In this document: positions 43,045-52,029 of the stretch, one piece after another
How positions within the stretch are numbered: the first letter of the stretch is position 1
Layout: the number at the start of each line of letters is the position of its first letter
NCBI RefSeq assembly: GCF_032670585.1
Contig: NZ_JAVQHL010000001.1
Coordinates: 558,001-622,000, forward strand
Source: Ostreiculturibacter nitratireducens
Lineage (GTDB): Bacteria; Pseudomonadota; Alphaproteobacteria; Rhodobacterales; Rhodobacteraceae
DNA length: 64,000 bases
Reading direction: 5' to 3'
The notes under the pieces: model-generated
What the model was told of the DNA's origin: nothing
Databases searched by the model: none
Seen by the model: only the letters and a program-made list of their open reading frames with translations
Program-made: the position numbers and the translations under genes

Positions 43045-44832
43045 TCAGTGCGCGGCCGCGGCGCGGCGTTCCGCGCGCAGGGCGTTGGTTGCGGCCATGT
43101 CGACGGCAAGCGTCGCGGGGTCCTTGATGACGACGCCGTAATCCTCCTTCGCGCCTTCCACGGAGACGAGCCCGTTCTTCACGTCCGAGACGACCTTCTC
43201 GACCGCGCGTTCCATCGGGTCGCCGTAGCCGCCGCCTCCGGGGTTCATGTTGGTAATCCGGTCGCCGGGCTTGATCACCTCGATCACGTTCTCGCGGATC
43301 GTCTTGGCCTTTCCGCCCTTGACCAGTTCGAGCCGGCCGACCTTCTTGTCGACCATCGTCGAGGCCGCGCCCGCCGCGCCCACGGCCGGAATGCGGCGAC
43401 CCTCGCCGAAGGTGATGAAGGTCATATCGTCGTTCAGCGGCTCGACCTCCCAGGCGGTTCCCGACCCGCCACGGAACTTCCCTGCGCCGCCTGAATCGGT
43501 CATCAGCGAATAGCGGTGGATGATGATCGGGTAGGAGTATTCCAGAAGCTCCACGTCGCCCGAAGTCAGTGCGCCGAAGCAGCATTCCGGCCCGCAGGCG
43601 TGCCAGCCGTCCTGCGACGGCGTCGCGCCCGCGCCGGAGATGATGGTGGCGAGCACCATCGTCACGTATTCCTCGTCGTGCCGCTTGTCCCAGCCGGCGA
43701 TGTTGAGCCCGTTGGCGTGGCCCCAGGAGGCCGAGACCTTCTCGGGCACCGCCTTCTCGAAAGCGAGCCGCACCGCGTCGGTGAGCGTCTCCATCGGCGT
43801 CGTGGTGCAGTTCATGTGCGGCGCTGGTTCCTTGGCGTTGCACAAGGTACCCTTCGGCCCCATGTCGACCGTCACGCAGCGGTAGAGCCCCTCGTTGTAG
43901 GGTGGCGGGAGCTGGGCGAACATCATCAGCCCGAGATAGACGCCGGAGTAGGAGTTCCCCTCGTAGCTGTTGATGAAATAGGGCACCTGCGGCGGAGAGG
44001 AGATCGCGATGTGGCAGGTGTCGTCCTTGATCGTCACCTTGGCCTTGATCTCGAAGTCGCCAAAGCCGTGACCGGCATCCTCGAGGATCGCCGAGCCCTC
44101 GTAGGTGCCGTCGGGCACGGAGGCGATCAGCCCGCGCATCTGCTTCTCGGCCATGTTCAGAAGCGTGTCGATGCAGGCGTCGACCTGCTCCTCGCCGTAT
44201 TTCTCAAGCATCCTGAGCAGTGCGCGCTCGCCCACCTGGCAGGCGCCGATCAGCGCGTTGAAGTCACCCTCCTGGTCGCGGCGGGCGCGCATGTTGGTCA
44301 GGATCATGTTCAGGACGTCCTTGCGCACTACGCCCCGGTCCCAGACCTTAACGGGCGGAATGCGCAGGCACTCGGCGTAGATCTCCTTGGCGTTCGGGTT
44401 GTAGCCCGCAGGCACCGGCCCGCCGACATCGGTCAGGTGGCCCTTGCAGACGGTCCAGTACTTGAGCTTCCCCTTCCAGAACACCGGCCGGTAGAAGCAG
44501 GTGTCGATGGCGTGGCTACCGCCCCAGGCCGGGTCGTTGTGAATGATGAGGTCGCCTTCGTGGATGTCGTCCCCGAAGTATTTGGATACCACCTTCATCG
44601 CCGGAATAAGGGAGCCGAGGTGAATGGGGATGTCCTGCCCTTGCAGGATCATCTCGGGGCGCGCGTCGAAAAGCGCGGTCGAATAGTCATGCGCAAGGTT
44701 GAACACGCTCGACCGCGCGGTCTTTTCCAGGCTGAGCGTCATCTCGCGCTGGGTGGTTTCCAGAATGCCGCGCACGACCGACAGGGTGATAGGGTCGACC
44801 TTCACGGGCTTCTTGGCAGCTTTAGCCATCAT
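43045..44832 (-). CDS. hyuB: Hydantoinase/oxoprolinase family protein, subunit B (HyuB)
   Basis: A 595-residue subunit B. Family segments DPITLSVVRGILETTQREM (residues 12-30), the metal-binding-type HNDPAWGGSHAIDTCF, GHLTDVGGPVPAG and the terminal MNPGGGGYGDP are intact. Works with HyuA in ATP-dependent hydrolysis or carboxylation. Start at 44832 has AGAGAGG four bases upstream; a long in-frame upstream extension overlaps the promoter region and is excluded. First gene of the Hyu-Liv-cupin operon. Confidence 0.92.
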   Translation of the reverse strand: MMAKAAKKPVKVDPITLSVVRGILETTQREMTLSLEKTARSSVFNLAHDYSTALFDARPEMILQGQDIPIHLGSLIPAMKVVSKYFGDDIHEGDLIIHNDPAWGGSHAIDTCFYRPVFWKGKLKYWTVCKGHLTDVGGPVPAGYNPNAKEIYAECLRIPPVKVWDRGVVRKDVLNMILTNMRARRDQEGDFNALIGACQVGERALLRMLEKYGEEQVDACIDTLLNMAEKQMRGLIASVPDGTYEGSAILEDAGHGFGDFEIKAKVTIKDDTCHIAISSPPQVPYFINSYEGNSYSGVYLGLMMFAQLPPPYNEGLYRCVTVDMGPKGTLCNAKEPAPHMNCTTTPMETLTDAVRLAFEKAVPEKVSASWGHANGLNIAGWDKRHDEEYVTMVLATIISGAGATPSQDGWHACGPECCFGALTSGDVELLEYSYPIIIHRYSLMTDSGGAGKFRGGSGTAWEVEPLNDDMTFITFGEGRRIPAVGAAGAASTMVDKKVGRLELVKGGKAKTIRENVIEVIKPGDRITNMNPGGGGYGDPMERAVEKVVSDVKNGLVSVEGAKEDYGVVIKDPATLAVDMAATNALRAERRAAAAH

Positions 44833-45082
44833 CGTGCCTCTCTCTTGAGGCCGCGCAAAAGGCAAGCGGCGGGCAAATCGCCCGGTCGAATCGCTGAGGT
44901 TCCCTGTCGCGCGGCGTTCTCTGCACCGTTGCGACACAAAGGCTAGCGCCCCCTGGACGGCACCGTCTTTGCACCGTGCGCACGTGTTCTTGACGCTGAG
45001 CGCACAGCGACGCGCCGCGCGTATTCCGCGCTTTACAGCCCACGCCCCAGCGTCCCAGACTGCGAGATGGGAGGTACGGGTG
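44833..45082. promoter_or_regulatory. Divergent promoter region, hyuB and AraC regulator
   Basis: The 250 bp between divergent starts should carry the operon promoter and AraC binding sites. TTGACGCTGAGC around 44991 is a possible -35 for the rightward regulator. No clear paired direct repeats were found by eye. Confidence 0.35.
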
Positions 45083-46045
45083 ATGAAGACGACGATCACA
45101 ACTCGGGGTGTGGATACGGCCGCGCGCAGCCGCCACTGGCACGAAACGATCGCCCGCACCTACTTCCCTCTCGACCTCACTTTCCGCCGTCCCGAAGCTT
45201 TCGATGGCGAACTGACGAGTTGGCAACTCGGTCAGGTTTCGCTTTCGCGGCTTACCTCCGACGGCCTCTTCTACCGCCGACTGCCTCGCCATCTCTCGGT
45301 TCAGGGCCCCGAGGAATTCCTGGTCACGGTGCCCGCCAAGTCCGAGGTCCGGTTCAGCCAGTGCGGGAAGGAGGTGCGCGCCAATCCCGGCGCTTTCTTC
45401 CTTGAGCGCAGTCACGAACCCTATGAGTTCAGCCACGCCGAGGCCGCCGATCTCTGGGTAATGAAGGTGTCCGCGGACATGCTCGGCGGACGGGTGCGTT
45501 CGCCCGACCGGTTCTGCTCTCTCGAATTCGACGCGACCAACGGTGCGAACGGTCTTTTCGTCGACATGCTGCACCTCGTCCCCGGGCGCTACGACGCGAT
45601 GAGCGAGCAGACACGCGCGACCGTGGGGCGCCAGCTCGTCGATCTCCTGGCGCTTGCGGTCCAGTCCGACGAACGCGTGCTGACCTCCGGCGCCTCGTCC
45701 GTCCGCGCCGCGCACCTTGCCAGAATCGAGGCGTTCGTCCACGGCCACATCGACGACCCTGACCTTGGGCCCGACGACGTTGCGGCCGGTTGCAGGATCT
45801 CGGTGCGATACCTCCATGAGCTCCTGCGGGATACCAACCAGACTCTGGGTCAGTGGATCCGTGACCGCCGCCTGCAGGCCGCGCAGGAGGACCTCGCGAA
45901 CCCGGCCTGCAGCCGCAGCATCGGCGAGATCGCCTATGCCCGCGGCTTTGCCGATCAGGCGCAGTTTTCCCGCGCCTTCCGGGCCCGCTTTGGCCTTACC
46001 CCCAAGGAGATGCGAGCGAACCATCGCCGTTCGACCTCATCCTAG
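45083..46045 (+). CDS. AraC-family regulator of the hyu-liv operon
   Basis: A 320-residue regulator with an N-terminal AraC-binding-like domain (about 10-190) and a C-terminal double helix-turn-helix (about 215-315) ending AYARGFADQAQFSRAFRARF and GLTPKEMR. GGGAGG before the ATG supports the start; an in-frame 38-residue extension is not family-like. Divergent from hyuB, its likely target. Its end overlaps the convergent bioY gene by 4 bp. Confidence 0.88.
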   Translation: MKTTITTRGVDTAARSRHWHETIARTYFPLDLTFRRPEAFDGELTSWQLGQVSLSRLTSDGLFYRRLPRHLSVQGPEEFLVTVPAKSEVRFSQCGKEVRANPGAFFLERSHEPYEFSHAEAADLWVMKVSADMLGGRVRSPDRFCSLEFDATNGANGLFVDMLHLVPGRYDAMSEQTRATVGRQLVDLLALAVQSDERVLTSGASSVRAAHLARIEAFVHGHIDDPDLGPDDVAAGCRISVRYLHELLRDTNQTLGQWIRDRRLQAAQEDLANPACSRSIGEIAYARGFADQAQFSRAFRARFGLTPKEMRANHRRSTSS

Positions 46046-46599
46046 TCCCGGAATCGCCGCCGGATCTCGGACACTAGAAGCGCGGCCAGACCAAGCTTGA
46101 GTGCCTCACCCGGGAGGAACGGTACCAAGCCTGCGGCCAGCGCCTTCTCCATGCCCGTGAAGCCCGCGAGCCAGAGGACGCCAGCGCTGAAGATCAGCGC
46201 TTCGGCCACAAGGAAGATCGCAAGCGTCGGGATCAGCCCACGCGCGAACCCGCGTTCGAAGGCCCAGCCCGCGAAGACGGCAGCAGCGAGGAATCCCAGA
46301 AGGTAGCCGCCCGTCGGCCCCGTCATATAGGCAAGACCCGCACCCGAGGCGAAGACGGGCAGTCCGGACGCGCCTTCGATCAGGTAGGCGAGAACCGTCG
46401 CTCCCGCCAGCCTCGCCCCGAAAAGCGCGCCGATGGACATGACCGCAAGCGTCTGCAACGTCATCGGAACTGGCCAGAACGGCACTTGCACCTTGGCCGA
46501 GAGCGCCAATAGCAGCGACCCGGCCAGAACAATCCCCGCACGCGCGATCAGGCTGTGCGGCACCGATGGAGCCATGCGGTCGATAAGGGCTTTCGCCAT
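46042..46599 (-). CDS. bioY: Biotin transporter BioY
   Basis: A 185-residue S component with six helices. Family motifs AKVQVPFWPVPMTLQTLAV, FGARLAGATVLAYLIEGASG and MTGPTGGYLLGF are present. BioY can import biotin alone or with an ECF module; none is encoded nearby. It follows the 5-oxoprolinase and biotin carboxylase genes by 16 bp in the same direction, fitting a supply role for the biotin-dependent proteins of this operon. AAAGGA precedes the ATG. Confidence 0.95.
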   Translation of the reverse strand: MAKALIDRMAPSVPHSLIARAGIVLAGSLLLALSAKVQVPFWPVPMTLQTLAVMSIGALFGARLAGATVLAYLIEGASGLPVFASGAGLAYMTGPTGGYLLGFLAAAVFAGWAFERGFARGLIPTLAIFLVAEALIFSAGVLWLAGFTGMEKALAAGLVPFLPGEALKLGLAALLVSEIRRRFRD

Positions 46600-46615
46600 G
46601 ATCCTATCCTTTCTG

Positions 46616-47584
46616 TCAGATCCCAAGATGGTCGCGCACGCGCTGAAGCGCGGCCTTGCGGTCGGCGCGCGCCTGCAGCGCCTGATCCATATTCACTTCG
46701 ACGAAACGTGCGGGTGCGTGGGGCTGCAGCTGACCGATCAGGTCCATGTCGGCCGAGATCACGCAGCCCAGCATCATGTAGCCGCCGCCCGACACCGCAT
46801 CTCGGTGCAGCACGATCGGCTCCGTCCCGCCCGGCACCTGGATCGAGCCGTAGGGATAGCAGGCATCGACGATGTTGGACGGGTTCGAGCCCGCGCCAAA
46901 AGGCTGCTCGCGCGGCACGAAGTCGAGCGCGGTGCCGCCCCGGAAGCGATAACCGATCCGGTCCGCCTCGGGCGCGACCTTCCAGGTGTCCGCGAAGAAC
47001 CGCTTGCCGCTTTCTGCGGTGATGCGGTGCCAGTAAAGCCCCGGCAGCATTCTCAGTTCCGCCGGGTTGCCAGGCATCCGGCGCAGATCGGTCGGCACGG
47101 AGCCCCCGCCTTTCCTGCCTTCGCCGACCGGCAGTTCATCGCCGGAAACAAGCGCCCTGCCTTCGTGGCCGCCCAGCGCGCCCAGCGTGTATGTCGACCG
47201 CGAGCCGAGTTTCATCGGCACATCGATCCCACCCGAGACGGCGATATAGGCCCGCGCGCCGCCCTTGAGGAACCCGAAGGACAGCCGGTCGCCGGCCTTC
47301 ACCTCGAAGGCCGCCCAGCCTTCGCGATCCTCGCCGTTCAGCTTTGGCGGCAGGTCGCCCCCGGTCACGGCGACTGTGGCGGAAGCGGTGAACTCCAGTT
47401 CCGGTCCCATGAACACGGCTTCCAGCACCGCCGCGTCTTCATCGTTGCCGACGAGCATGTTGGCCACGCGCAGCGCGAAACGGTCCATGCCGCCGGACAG
47501 CGGGATGCCGAGGTGGTAGTAGCCCGGCCGGCCGAGGTCCTGCACGGTGGTGGAGAGCCCCGGGGTGATAACCTTAACGGCCAT
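46616..47584 (-). CDS. pxpC: 5-oxoprolinase subunit C / biotin-dependent carboxyltransferase-like protein
   Basis: A 322-residue AHS2 (KipA) domain protein: VITPGLSTTVQDLGRPGYYH at the N terminus, GGMDRFALRVANMLVGN and GYMMLGCVISADMDLIGQL are family signatures. With PxpA and PxpB it forms ATP-dependent 5-oxoprolinase; the same domain is the carboxyltransferase of urea amidolyase-type enzymes. Overlaps the pxpB end by 11 bp. Confidence 0.93.
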   Translation of the reverse strand: MAVKVITPGLSTTVQDLGRPGYYHLGIPLSGGMDRFALRVANMLVGNDEDAAVLEAVFMGPELEFTASATVAVTGGDLPPKLNGEDREGWAAFEVKAGDRLSFGFLKGGARAYIAVSGGIDVPMKLGSRSTYTLGALGGHEGRALVSGDELPVGEGRKGGGSVPTDLRRMPGNPAELRMLPGLYWHRITAESGKRFFADTWKVAPEADRIGYRFRGGTALDFVPREQPFGAGSNPSNIVDACYPYGSIQVPGGTEPIVLHRDAVSGGGYMMLGCVISADMDLIGQLQPHAPARFVEVNMDQALQARADRKAALQRVRDHLGI

Positions 47585-48449
47585 GGAGCACCTCCATCAG
47601 CTTGGCGTTGGTTCCGTCGATGTCGCGGTTGAAGTCCGTCAGGCTGAAGGTGCACTCGCGGACGACCGGCTCGAAGGTATTGCGCTCTACCTCTTCAAGG
47701 GCGGCGTCGTATTCGTCGCGGGTGATCGGCTTCCACTTGACTATGTCGCCGGGCTTGAAGAAGCACATCTCCTCGGTGAGGTAGCTCACCTTCTGGTTCG
47801 GGTCGTAGATCGGCATCGGCGTGATGCCGAACATCTGGTAGCCGCCCGCGCCCCTGACCGAGTAGATGCAGGAAAAGCATCCGCCGTAGCCCACGGTCAG
47901 TTTCGGCGTATCCGTCCGCGGCCGCAGATACTTCGGCACCTCGATCTGCCGCTTGCGCTCCACCATCTGGTAAAGGAACGGCAGGCCCGCGACGAAGCCC
48001 ACCATCGAGACGAACCAGGGGCTGCCGGAATGGGCGGCGATGAAGTCGTCCACCGTCTTGAAGCCGTTGATCTCGGCCGCGTATTCGATGTCGGTCGAGT
48101 TCGGGTCCTGATGCCGTTCGCGGAAACGCATCAGCGTCTCGTGCGTCCAGGGATCCTGATAGTAGACCGGGATTTCCATGATCCGGGTCTTCAGCGTCGC
48201 GTCGGATTTGGAGGCCGCGCTCTCCATCGACTGAAGTTCGTTCAGCAGATCGTTCGGCTTGATCACGTCGGGATCGAACTTGATCTGGAAACTGGCGTTC
48301 GCCGGGCAGATCTCGGTCACGCCGCTGATACCTGCCTCGCGCACTGCATTTGTCATCGAGAGGCTCGTGAAGAACGCCTCCAGCGACATGGCCTCTGAGA
48401 CTTCGGCGAAGATGTGCTCATCGCCGCCAAAGCTGAAACGGATAGACAT
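47574..48449 (-). CDS. pxpB: 5-oxoprolinase subunit B (KipI-type)
   Basis: A 291-residue AHS1 (KipI) domain protein, longer than the usual 220-240 residues. The N-terminal MSIRFSFGGDEHIFAEVSEA replaces the common start; GYGGCFSCIYSVRGAGGYQM and FGITPMPIYDP are the conserved core (classical proteins read GF.pGFaYl...). AGGAGGGGCC before the ATG fixes the start. Placed between accC and pxpC. Confidence 0.9.
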   Translation of the reverse strand: MSIRFSFGGDEHIFAEVSEAMSLEAFFTSLSMTNAVREAGISGVTEICPANASFQIKFDPDVIKPNDLLNELQSMESAASKSDATLKTRIMEIPVYYQDPWTHETLMRFRERHQDPNSTDIEYAAEINGFKTVDDFIAAHSGSPWFVSMVGFVAGLPFLYQMVERKRQIEVPKYLRPRTDTPKLTVGYGGCFSCIYSVRGAGGYQMFGITPMPIYDPNQKVSYLTEEMCFFKPGDIVKWKPITRDEYDAALEEVERNTFEPVVRECTFSLTDFNRDIDGTNAKLMEVLHGR

Positions 48450-48462
48450 GGCCCCTCCTTCC

Positions 48463-49839
48463 TTACGATTGCGGCTCGGACGCAAGCGCGCCCGCATTCT
48501 GGTCGAGCCAGCCTTCCAGCCAGCGCGTATGGACTCGTCCCTCCTGCACCTCGGCGTCCTTCGCCAGTTCGAGGAACAAGGGTTTCGTGGTCTTCATCCC
48601 CCCGATCTCCAGTTCCGAGAGGGCGCGTGAAAGCCGCGTGATTGCGTCACGACGCGTCTCGGCGTGGACGATGAGCTTGGCGAGGAGCGAGTCATAGAAG
48701 GGCGGCACCTGATAGCCGGGGTAGAGCATGGAATCGAACCGCACGCCGGGCCCGCCCGGCAGGCGCAGCGCTCCGACGGTTCCCGGGAATGGTGCGAAAT
48801 CCCGCGCCGGGTCTTCGGCGTTCAGCCTGACCTCGATCGCGTGGCCCTTCGAGCGGATGTCCTGCTGACTCAGCCTCAGCCTTTCGCCCCCTGCGATCCT
48901 CAGGCTCTCCGCCACGAGGTCGATGCCAGTGATCATTTCGGTCACCGGATGCTCGACCTGGATGCGCGTGTTCATCTCGATGAAGTAGAACCGGTCGTCG
49001 GCGTCGTCGTAGAGGTATTCGACGGTGCCGGCGCCAGAATAACCGACCTCTCGCGCGAGCCGCACGGCGCTGTGGCAAAGCTCGTCCCGCATCCGCGACG
49101 AGAGCGCGGTGGAGGGCGCCTCCTCCCAGACCTTCTGGCGCCGGCGCTGGAGCGAACATTCGCGTTCAAAGCAGTGGATTGCGTCCGTCCCGTCGCCAAG
49201 CACCTGCACCTCGATATGGCGCGCGCGCTCGATCACCTTTTCCATGTAGAGCCCGCCGTCGCCGAAGGCGGCCAGAGCCTCGGCCTCGGCCTGCGGGAAG
49301 GACTTCTCGAACTCCGCGAGATCCCTCGCGATGCGGATGCCCCTGCCCCCGCCGCCAGCGGCAGCCTTGATCATCACCGGAAAGCCGGTTTCGATCAGGA
49401 TGTGGCGTCCTTCCTCGATCCCGGCCACGCGGCCGTCCGAGCCCGGAACGACCGGCACACCCGCAGCCGAGGCCGCAGACCGCGCGGCGACCTTGTCGCC
49501 CATGAGCCGGATCGCATCGCCGGACGGGCCCACGAAGACAAGGCCCGCTGCCGTGACCGCATCGGCGAAACTCGCGTTCTCCGCGAGGAACCCGTAGCCC
49601 GGGTGGACACTGTCCGCCCCCGTGGCTTCGGCCGCCTTCAGGATCGCCTCGGCGTTCAGATAGCTCTTCCTCGCGGCCGGCGGGCCGATGTTCACAGCCT
49701 CGTCGGCGATCTGGACATGCAGCGCCGTTGCGTCCGCGTCCGAATGGACCGCAACCGTCGCAATCCCGAGATCGCGCGCGGCGCGGATGATCCGCACCGC
49801 GATCTCTCCCCGGTTGGCGACGAGGAGCTTGTTGAGCAT
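48463..49839 (-). CDS. Biotin carboxylase (AccC-like)
   Basis: A 458-residue ATP-grasp enzyme that carboxylates biotin on a carrier protein. LLVANRGEIAVRIIRAARDL, the Gly-rich ATP loop MIKAAAGGGGRGIRIARD, HIEVQVLGDG and EMNTRIQVEHPVTEMITGID are intact. Its ATG is one base from the BCCP stop. Being inside a pxp operon it probably serves these genes rather than fatty acid synthesis. Confidence 0.94.
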   Translation of the reverse strand: MLNKLLVANRGEIAVRIIRAARDLGIATVAVHSDADATALHVQIADEAVNIGPPAARKSYLNAEAILKAAEATGADSVHPGYGFLAENASFADAVTAAGLVFVGPSGDAIRLMGDKVAARSAASAAGVPVVPGSDGRVAGIEEGRHILIETGFPVMIKAAAGGGGRGIRIARDLAEFEKSFPQAEAEALAAFGDGGLYMEKVIERARHIEVQVLGDGTDAIHCFERECSLQRRRQKVWEEAPSTALSSRMRDELCHSAVRLAREVGYSGAGTVEYLYDDADDRFYFIEMNTRIQVEHPVTEMITGIDLVAESLRIAGGERLRLSQQDIRSKGHAIEVRLNAEDPARDFAPFPGTVGALRLPGGPGVRFDSMLYPGYQVPPFYDSLLAKLIVHAETRRDAITRLSRALSELEIGGMKTTKPLFLELAKDAEVQEGRVHTRWLEGWLDQNAGALASEPQS

Positions 49840-50072
49840 CAGTCGAGCTCCGCCAGAACCGCGCCAGCCATGACCGGCTCTTCGTTGTCGGTCATGAAGC
49901 GGACATTGGTGCCCGCGACCTCGGCCATGACCTCGTGAAAGCTCTTCATCACTTCGATGAGCCCGATCACGTCGCCCACTGCAACCGCGTCTCCATCGGC
50001 CTTGTATGGCGGCTTGTCTGGCGAAGGCGCGCGGTAGAAGGTGCCGGGAAGCGGCGAGAGGATCTGGGCCAT
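49839..50072 (-). CDS. Biotin carboxyl carrier protein (short)
   Basis: A 77-residue biotinyl domain only. The biotinylated lysine is Lys43 in GLIEVMKSFHEV (classical EAMKM). Lacks the Pro/Ala-rich N-terminal half of AccB. It overlaps accC by one base and precedes it after pxpA. Carries carboxybiotin between the carboxylase and, presumably, PxpB/PxpC. Confidence 0.92.
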   Translation of the reverse strand: MAQILSPLPGTFYRAPSPDKPPYKADGDAVAVGDVIGLIEVMKSFHEVMAEVAGTNVRFMTDNEEPVMAGAVLAELD

Positions 50073-50075
50073 GGG

Positions 50076-50810
50076 TTACTCCTTTCGGTCGGAATACGGG
50101 GCGATCGCCTTCCGCACCGCTCGGGCGATGTCGAGCGCGTTCGGCGTATCGGAATGGATGCAGATGGAGTCGCAGCGCGTGGGGAAGTGCGACCCGTCCG
50201 TTGCCGTGCCCTCACCCTTCTCGATCGCCCGAAGGCAGCGCGCCGCCATCTCGGCCGGGTCCTTGGCGTCGTGTTCGCGGGTGACGATCAGCGAACCGTC
50301 GGGCCGGTAGTCGAGGTCGCCATAATACTCGGCGACCAGCCGGTGTCCGCGCGCTGGATAGATCTTCTCGTGCAGCGTACCCGTCATGCCCAGAAGTGGC
50401 ACGCCATAGATGTCTGCCGCGTCGCAGACCGCGTGGGCGATTTCTTCCTGCCGGGCGGCCATGCCGAAGAGGCTGCCGTGCGGCTTTATGTGATTGAGCT
50501 CCATACCCTCGGCCTTGAGGAACCCGCAGAGTGCGCCGATCTGGTAGATGAGGCAGTTTGCCATCTCCTCGCGGCCCATCTTCATCTCGCGCCGTCCGAA
50601 GCCCTGAAGGTCGGGGAGCGAGGGATGAGCGCCGACCTTGACGCCATGCTCCTTTGCCAGCCGCACCGTCGCTCGCATGTGGTTGAAGTCGGACGCGTGG
50701 AAGCCGCAAGCGACGTTCGCGATGTCAATGAAGGGCATCATCCCTGCGTCATCGCCCATGCGGTAGAGCCCGAAGCTTTCACCCATGTCACAGTTGATGG
50801 TTACTCCCAT
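50076..50810 (-). CDS. pxpA: 5-oxoprolinase subunit A (LamB/YcsF family)
   Basis: A 244-residue protein with the family start INCDMGESFG, ANVACGFHASD, GAHPSLPDLQGFGRREM and IKPHGSLFG. First gene of the pxpA-accB-accC-pxpB-pxpC-bioY operon. Start at 50810 is the ATG with GGGGG about five bases upstream; a GTG two codons earlier lies on the ribosome site. Divergent from a LysR regulator. Confidence 0.94.
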   Translation of the reverse strand: MGVTINCDMGESFGLYRMGDDAGMMPFIDIANVACGFHASDFNHMRATVRLAKEHGVKVGAHPSLPDLQGFGRREMKMGREEMANCLIYQIGALCGFLKAEGMELNHIKPHGSLFGMAARQEEIAHAVCDAADIYGVPLLGMTGTLHEKIYPARGHRLVAEYYGDLDYRPDGSLIVTREHDAKDPAEMAARCLRAIEKGEGTATDGSHFPTRCDSICIHSDTPNALDIARAVRKAIAPYSDRKE

Positions 50811-50918
50811 CTCCACCCCCTCAAGATGACACTTCGAAAGGATGTTGCGGCGAGTTCACCGTATTGTAAAATTCGAAAAACTGCTGAATGATATAAAGAA
50901 AGTCGATACGGATATTTG
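50811..50918. promoter_or_regulatory. Divergent promoter region, pxpA operon and LysR regulator
   Basis: A 108-bp interval, strongly AT-rich from 50860 to 50915 (TATTGTAAAATTCG and TGATATAAAG are visible). It should contain LysR binding sites; no perfect palindrome stands out. Confidence 0.4.
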
Positions 50919-51824
50919 ATGTCGCTGACCTTCAAGCAGGTCCGGTATTTCATCGCGGCAGCCGAGACCGGGCAGATCAGTCATGCCGCAATGGAGATGA
51001 ACATCTCCCAGTCAGCGGTAACGGCCGCGATACAACAGCTTGAAACGCAACTCGGCGTCATGCTTCTGGAACGCACGCCCTCAGGCGTGCGCCCCACAAT
51101 CGAGGGCGCGCGCTTTCTCAACCATGCGCGGAACATCGCGGCGGCCGTCGAGGACGCCGTGCGCAGCCCACTCGGCGAGGGGCGCACGGTCTCAGGATCG
51201 CTCCGCGTCGCGGCGACCTACACCGTCTCTGGCTATTTCATGTCACGCCACTACACGCGTTTCCGCCGGGCATATCCGGATATCGACATTGAGATGGTCG
51301 AGCTTCAGCGCGGCGATATCGAGAAGGGGATCATCGATGGCTGGGTCGATATGGCCGTCATGCTGGTCTCCAACCTCGAGAACCAGGCCGAGATTGACCA
51401 TGAAACACTCTTCCGCTCGCGGCGGCGTCTCTGGCTGCCCGCCGATCACAGGCTGCTTTCGGCTGATCATGTCACTTTGAAGGAGGTTGCGGCAGAACCT
51501 TACGTCATGCTGACGGTCGACGAAGCGCGCGTGACCGCCAATCGCTACTGGCAGAAGGCCAATCTGTCGCCGAACGTAATCTTCGCGACAAGTTCGGTCG
51601 AGGCCGTGCGCTCGCTCGTCGCGGCCGGGATGGGGGTCACGATCCTTTCAGACATGGTCTACCGGCCCTGGTCGCTCGAAAGTCAGCGCATCGAACTCCG
51701 CACCCTCGACCAGGAGATCCCGAGCATGGACGTGGGCCTGGCGTGGGCACGAAGCCGTCCGCAGTCGCAGGCGGCGGGGATATTCCGCGCCTTCATGTCC
51801 GTGGCTCTGGGCGGCGGCGGATAA
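50919..51824 (+). CDS. LysR-family regulator of the pxp operon
   Basis: A 301-residue LysR protein: helix-turn-helix at residues 1-62 (ISHAAMEMNISQSAVTAAIQ) and substrate-binding domain from about 90, with AAGMGVTILSDMVYRPW. Divergent from pxpA, so it is likely to sense 5-oxoproline or a related compound. The ATG at 50919 is preferred over an adjacent TTG. Confidence 0.9.
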   Translation: MSLTFKQVRYFIAAAETGQISHAAMEMNISQSAVTAAIQQLETQLGVMLLERTPSGVRPTIEGARFLNHARNIAAAVEDAVRSPLGEGRTVSGSLRVAATYTVSGYFMSRHYTRFRRAYPDIDIEMVELQRGDIEKGIIDGWVDMAVMLVSNLENQAEIDHETLFRSRRRLWLPADHRLLSADHVTLKEVAAEPYVMLTVDEARVTANRYWQKANLSPNVIFATSSVEAVRSLVAAGMGVTILSDMVYRPWSLESQRIELRTLDQEIPSMDVGLAWARSRPQSQAAGIFRAFMSVALGGGG

Positions 51825-51874
51825 CTGACACGGCTGAAGACCGGCCTGCCCTCAATCCGCCATTTCCTTGCCAT

Positions 51875-51998
51875 GGCGGCGATCACCGGCCCGAAGCATG
51901 AGCGGAAACCGGACGCAGAGCATTACCGTCAGGCGGATGACCTCCGGGCTGGTTTTGAAATGCTTGAATGGGCTGCGTTTTGGCCATGCGCGGACGCT
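51875..51998 (-). pseudogene. N-terminal relic of an IS6-family transposase
   Basis: The minus strand reads PFKHFKTSPEVIRLTVML then CVRFPLMLRAGDR, the N terminus of IS6/IS26-type transposases, ending abruptly. It is related to, but not identical with, the relic at 35.7 kb (PFRQFKTSPEPIRLALML), so the two derive from different copies or are old. Confidence 0.75.
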
Positions 51999-52029
51999 GC
52001 CCGACCAATGCGTGAGTGGACAGTCTCAT

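Noticed and set aside
40945..44832. HyuAB as acetone or acetophenone carboxylase subunits
   Set aside because: No third carboxylase subunit gene is present, and context (Liv importer, pxp operon) favours an amide-type substrate; not excluded by sequence alone.
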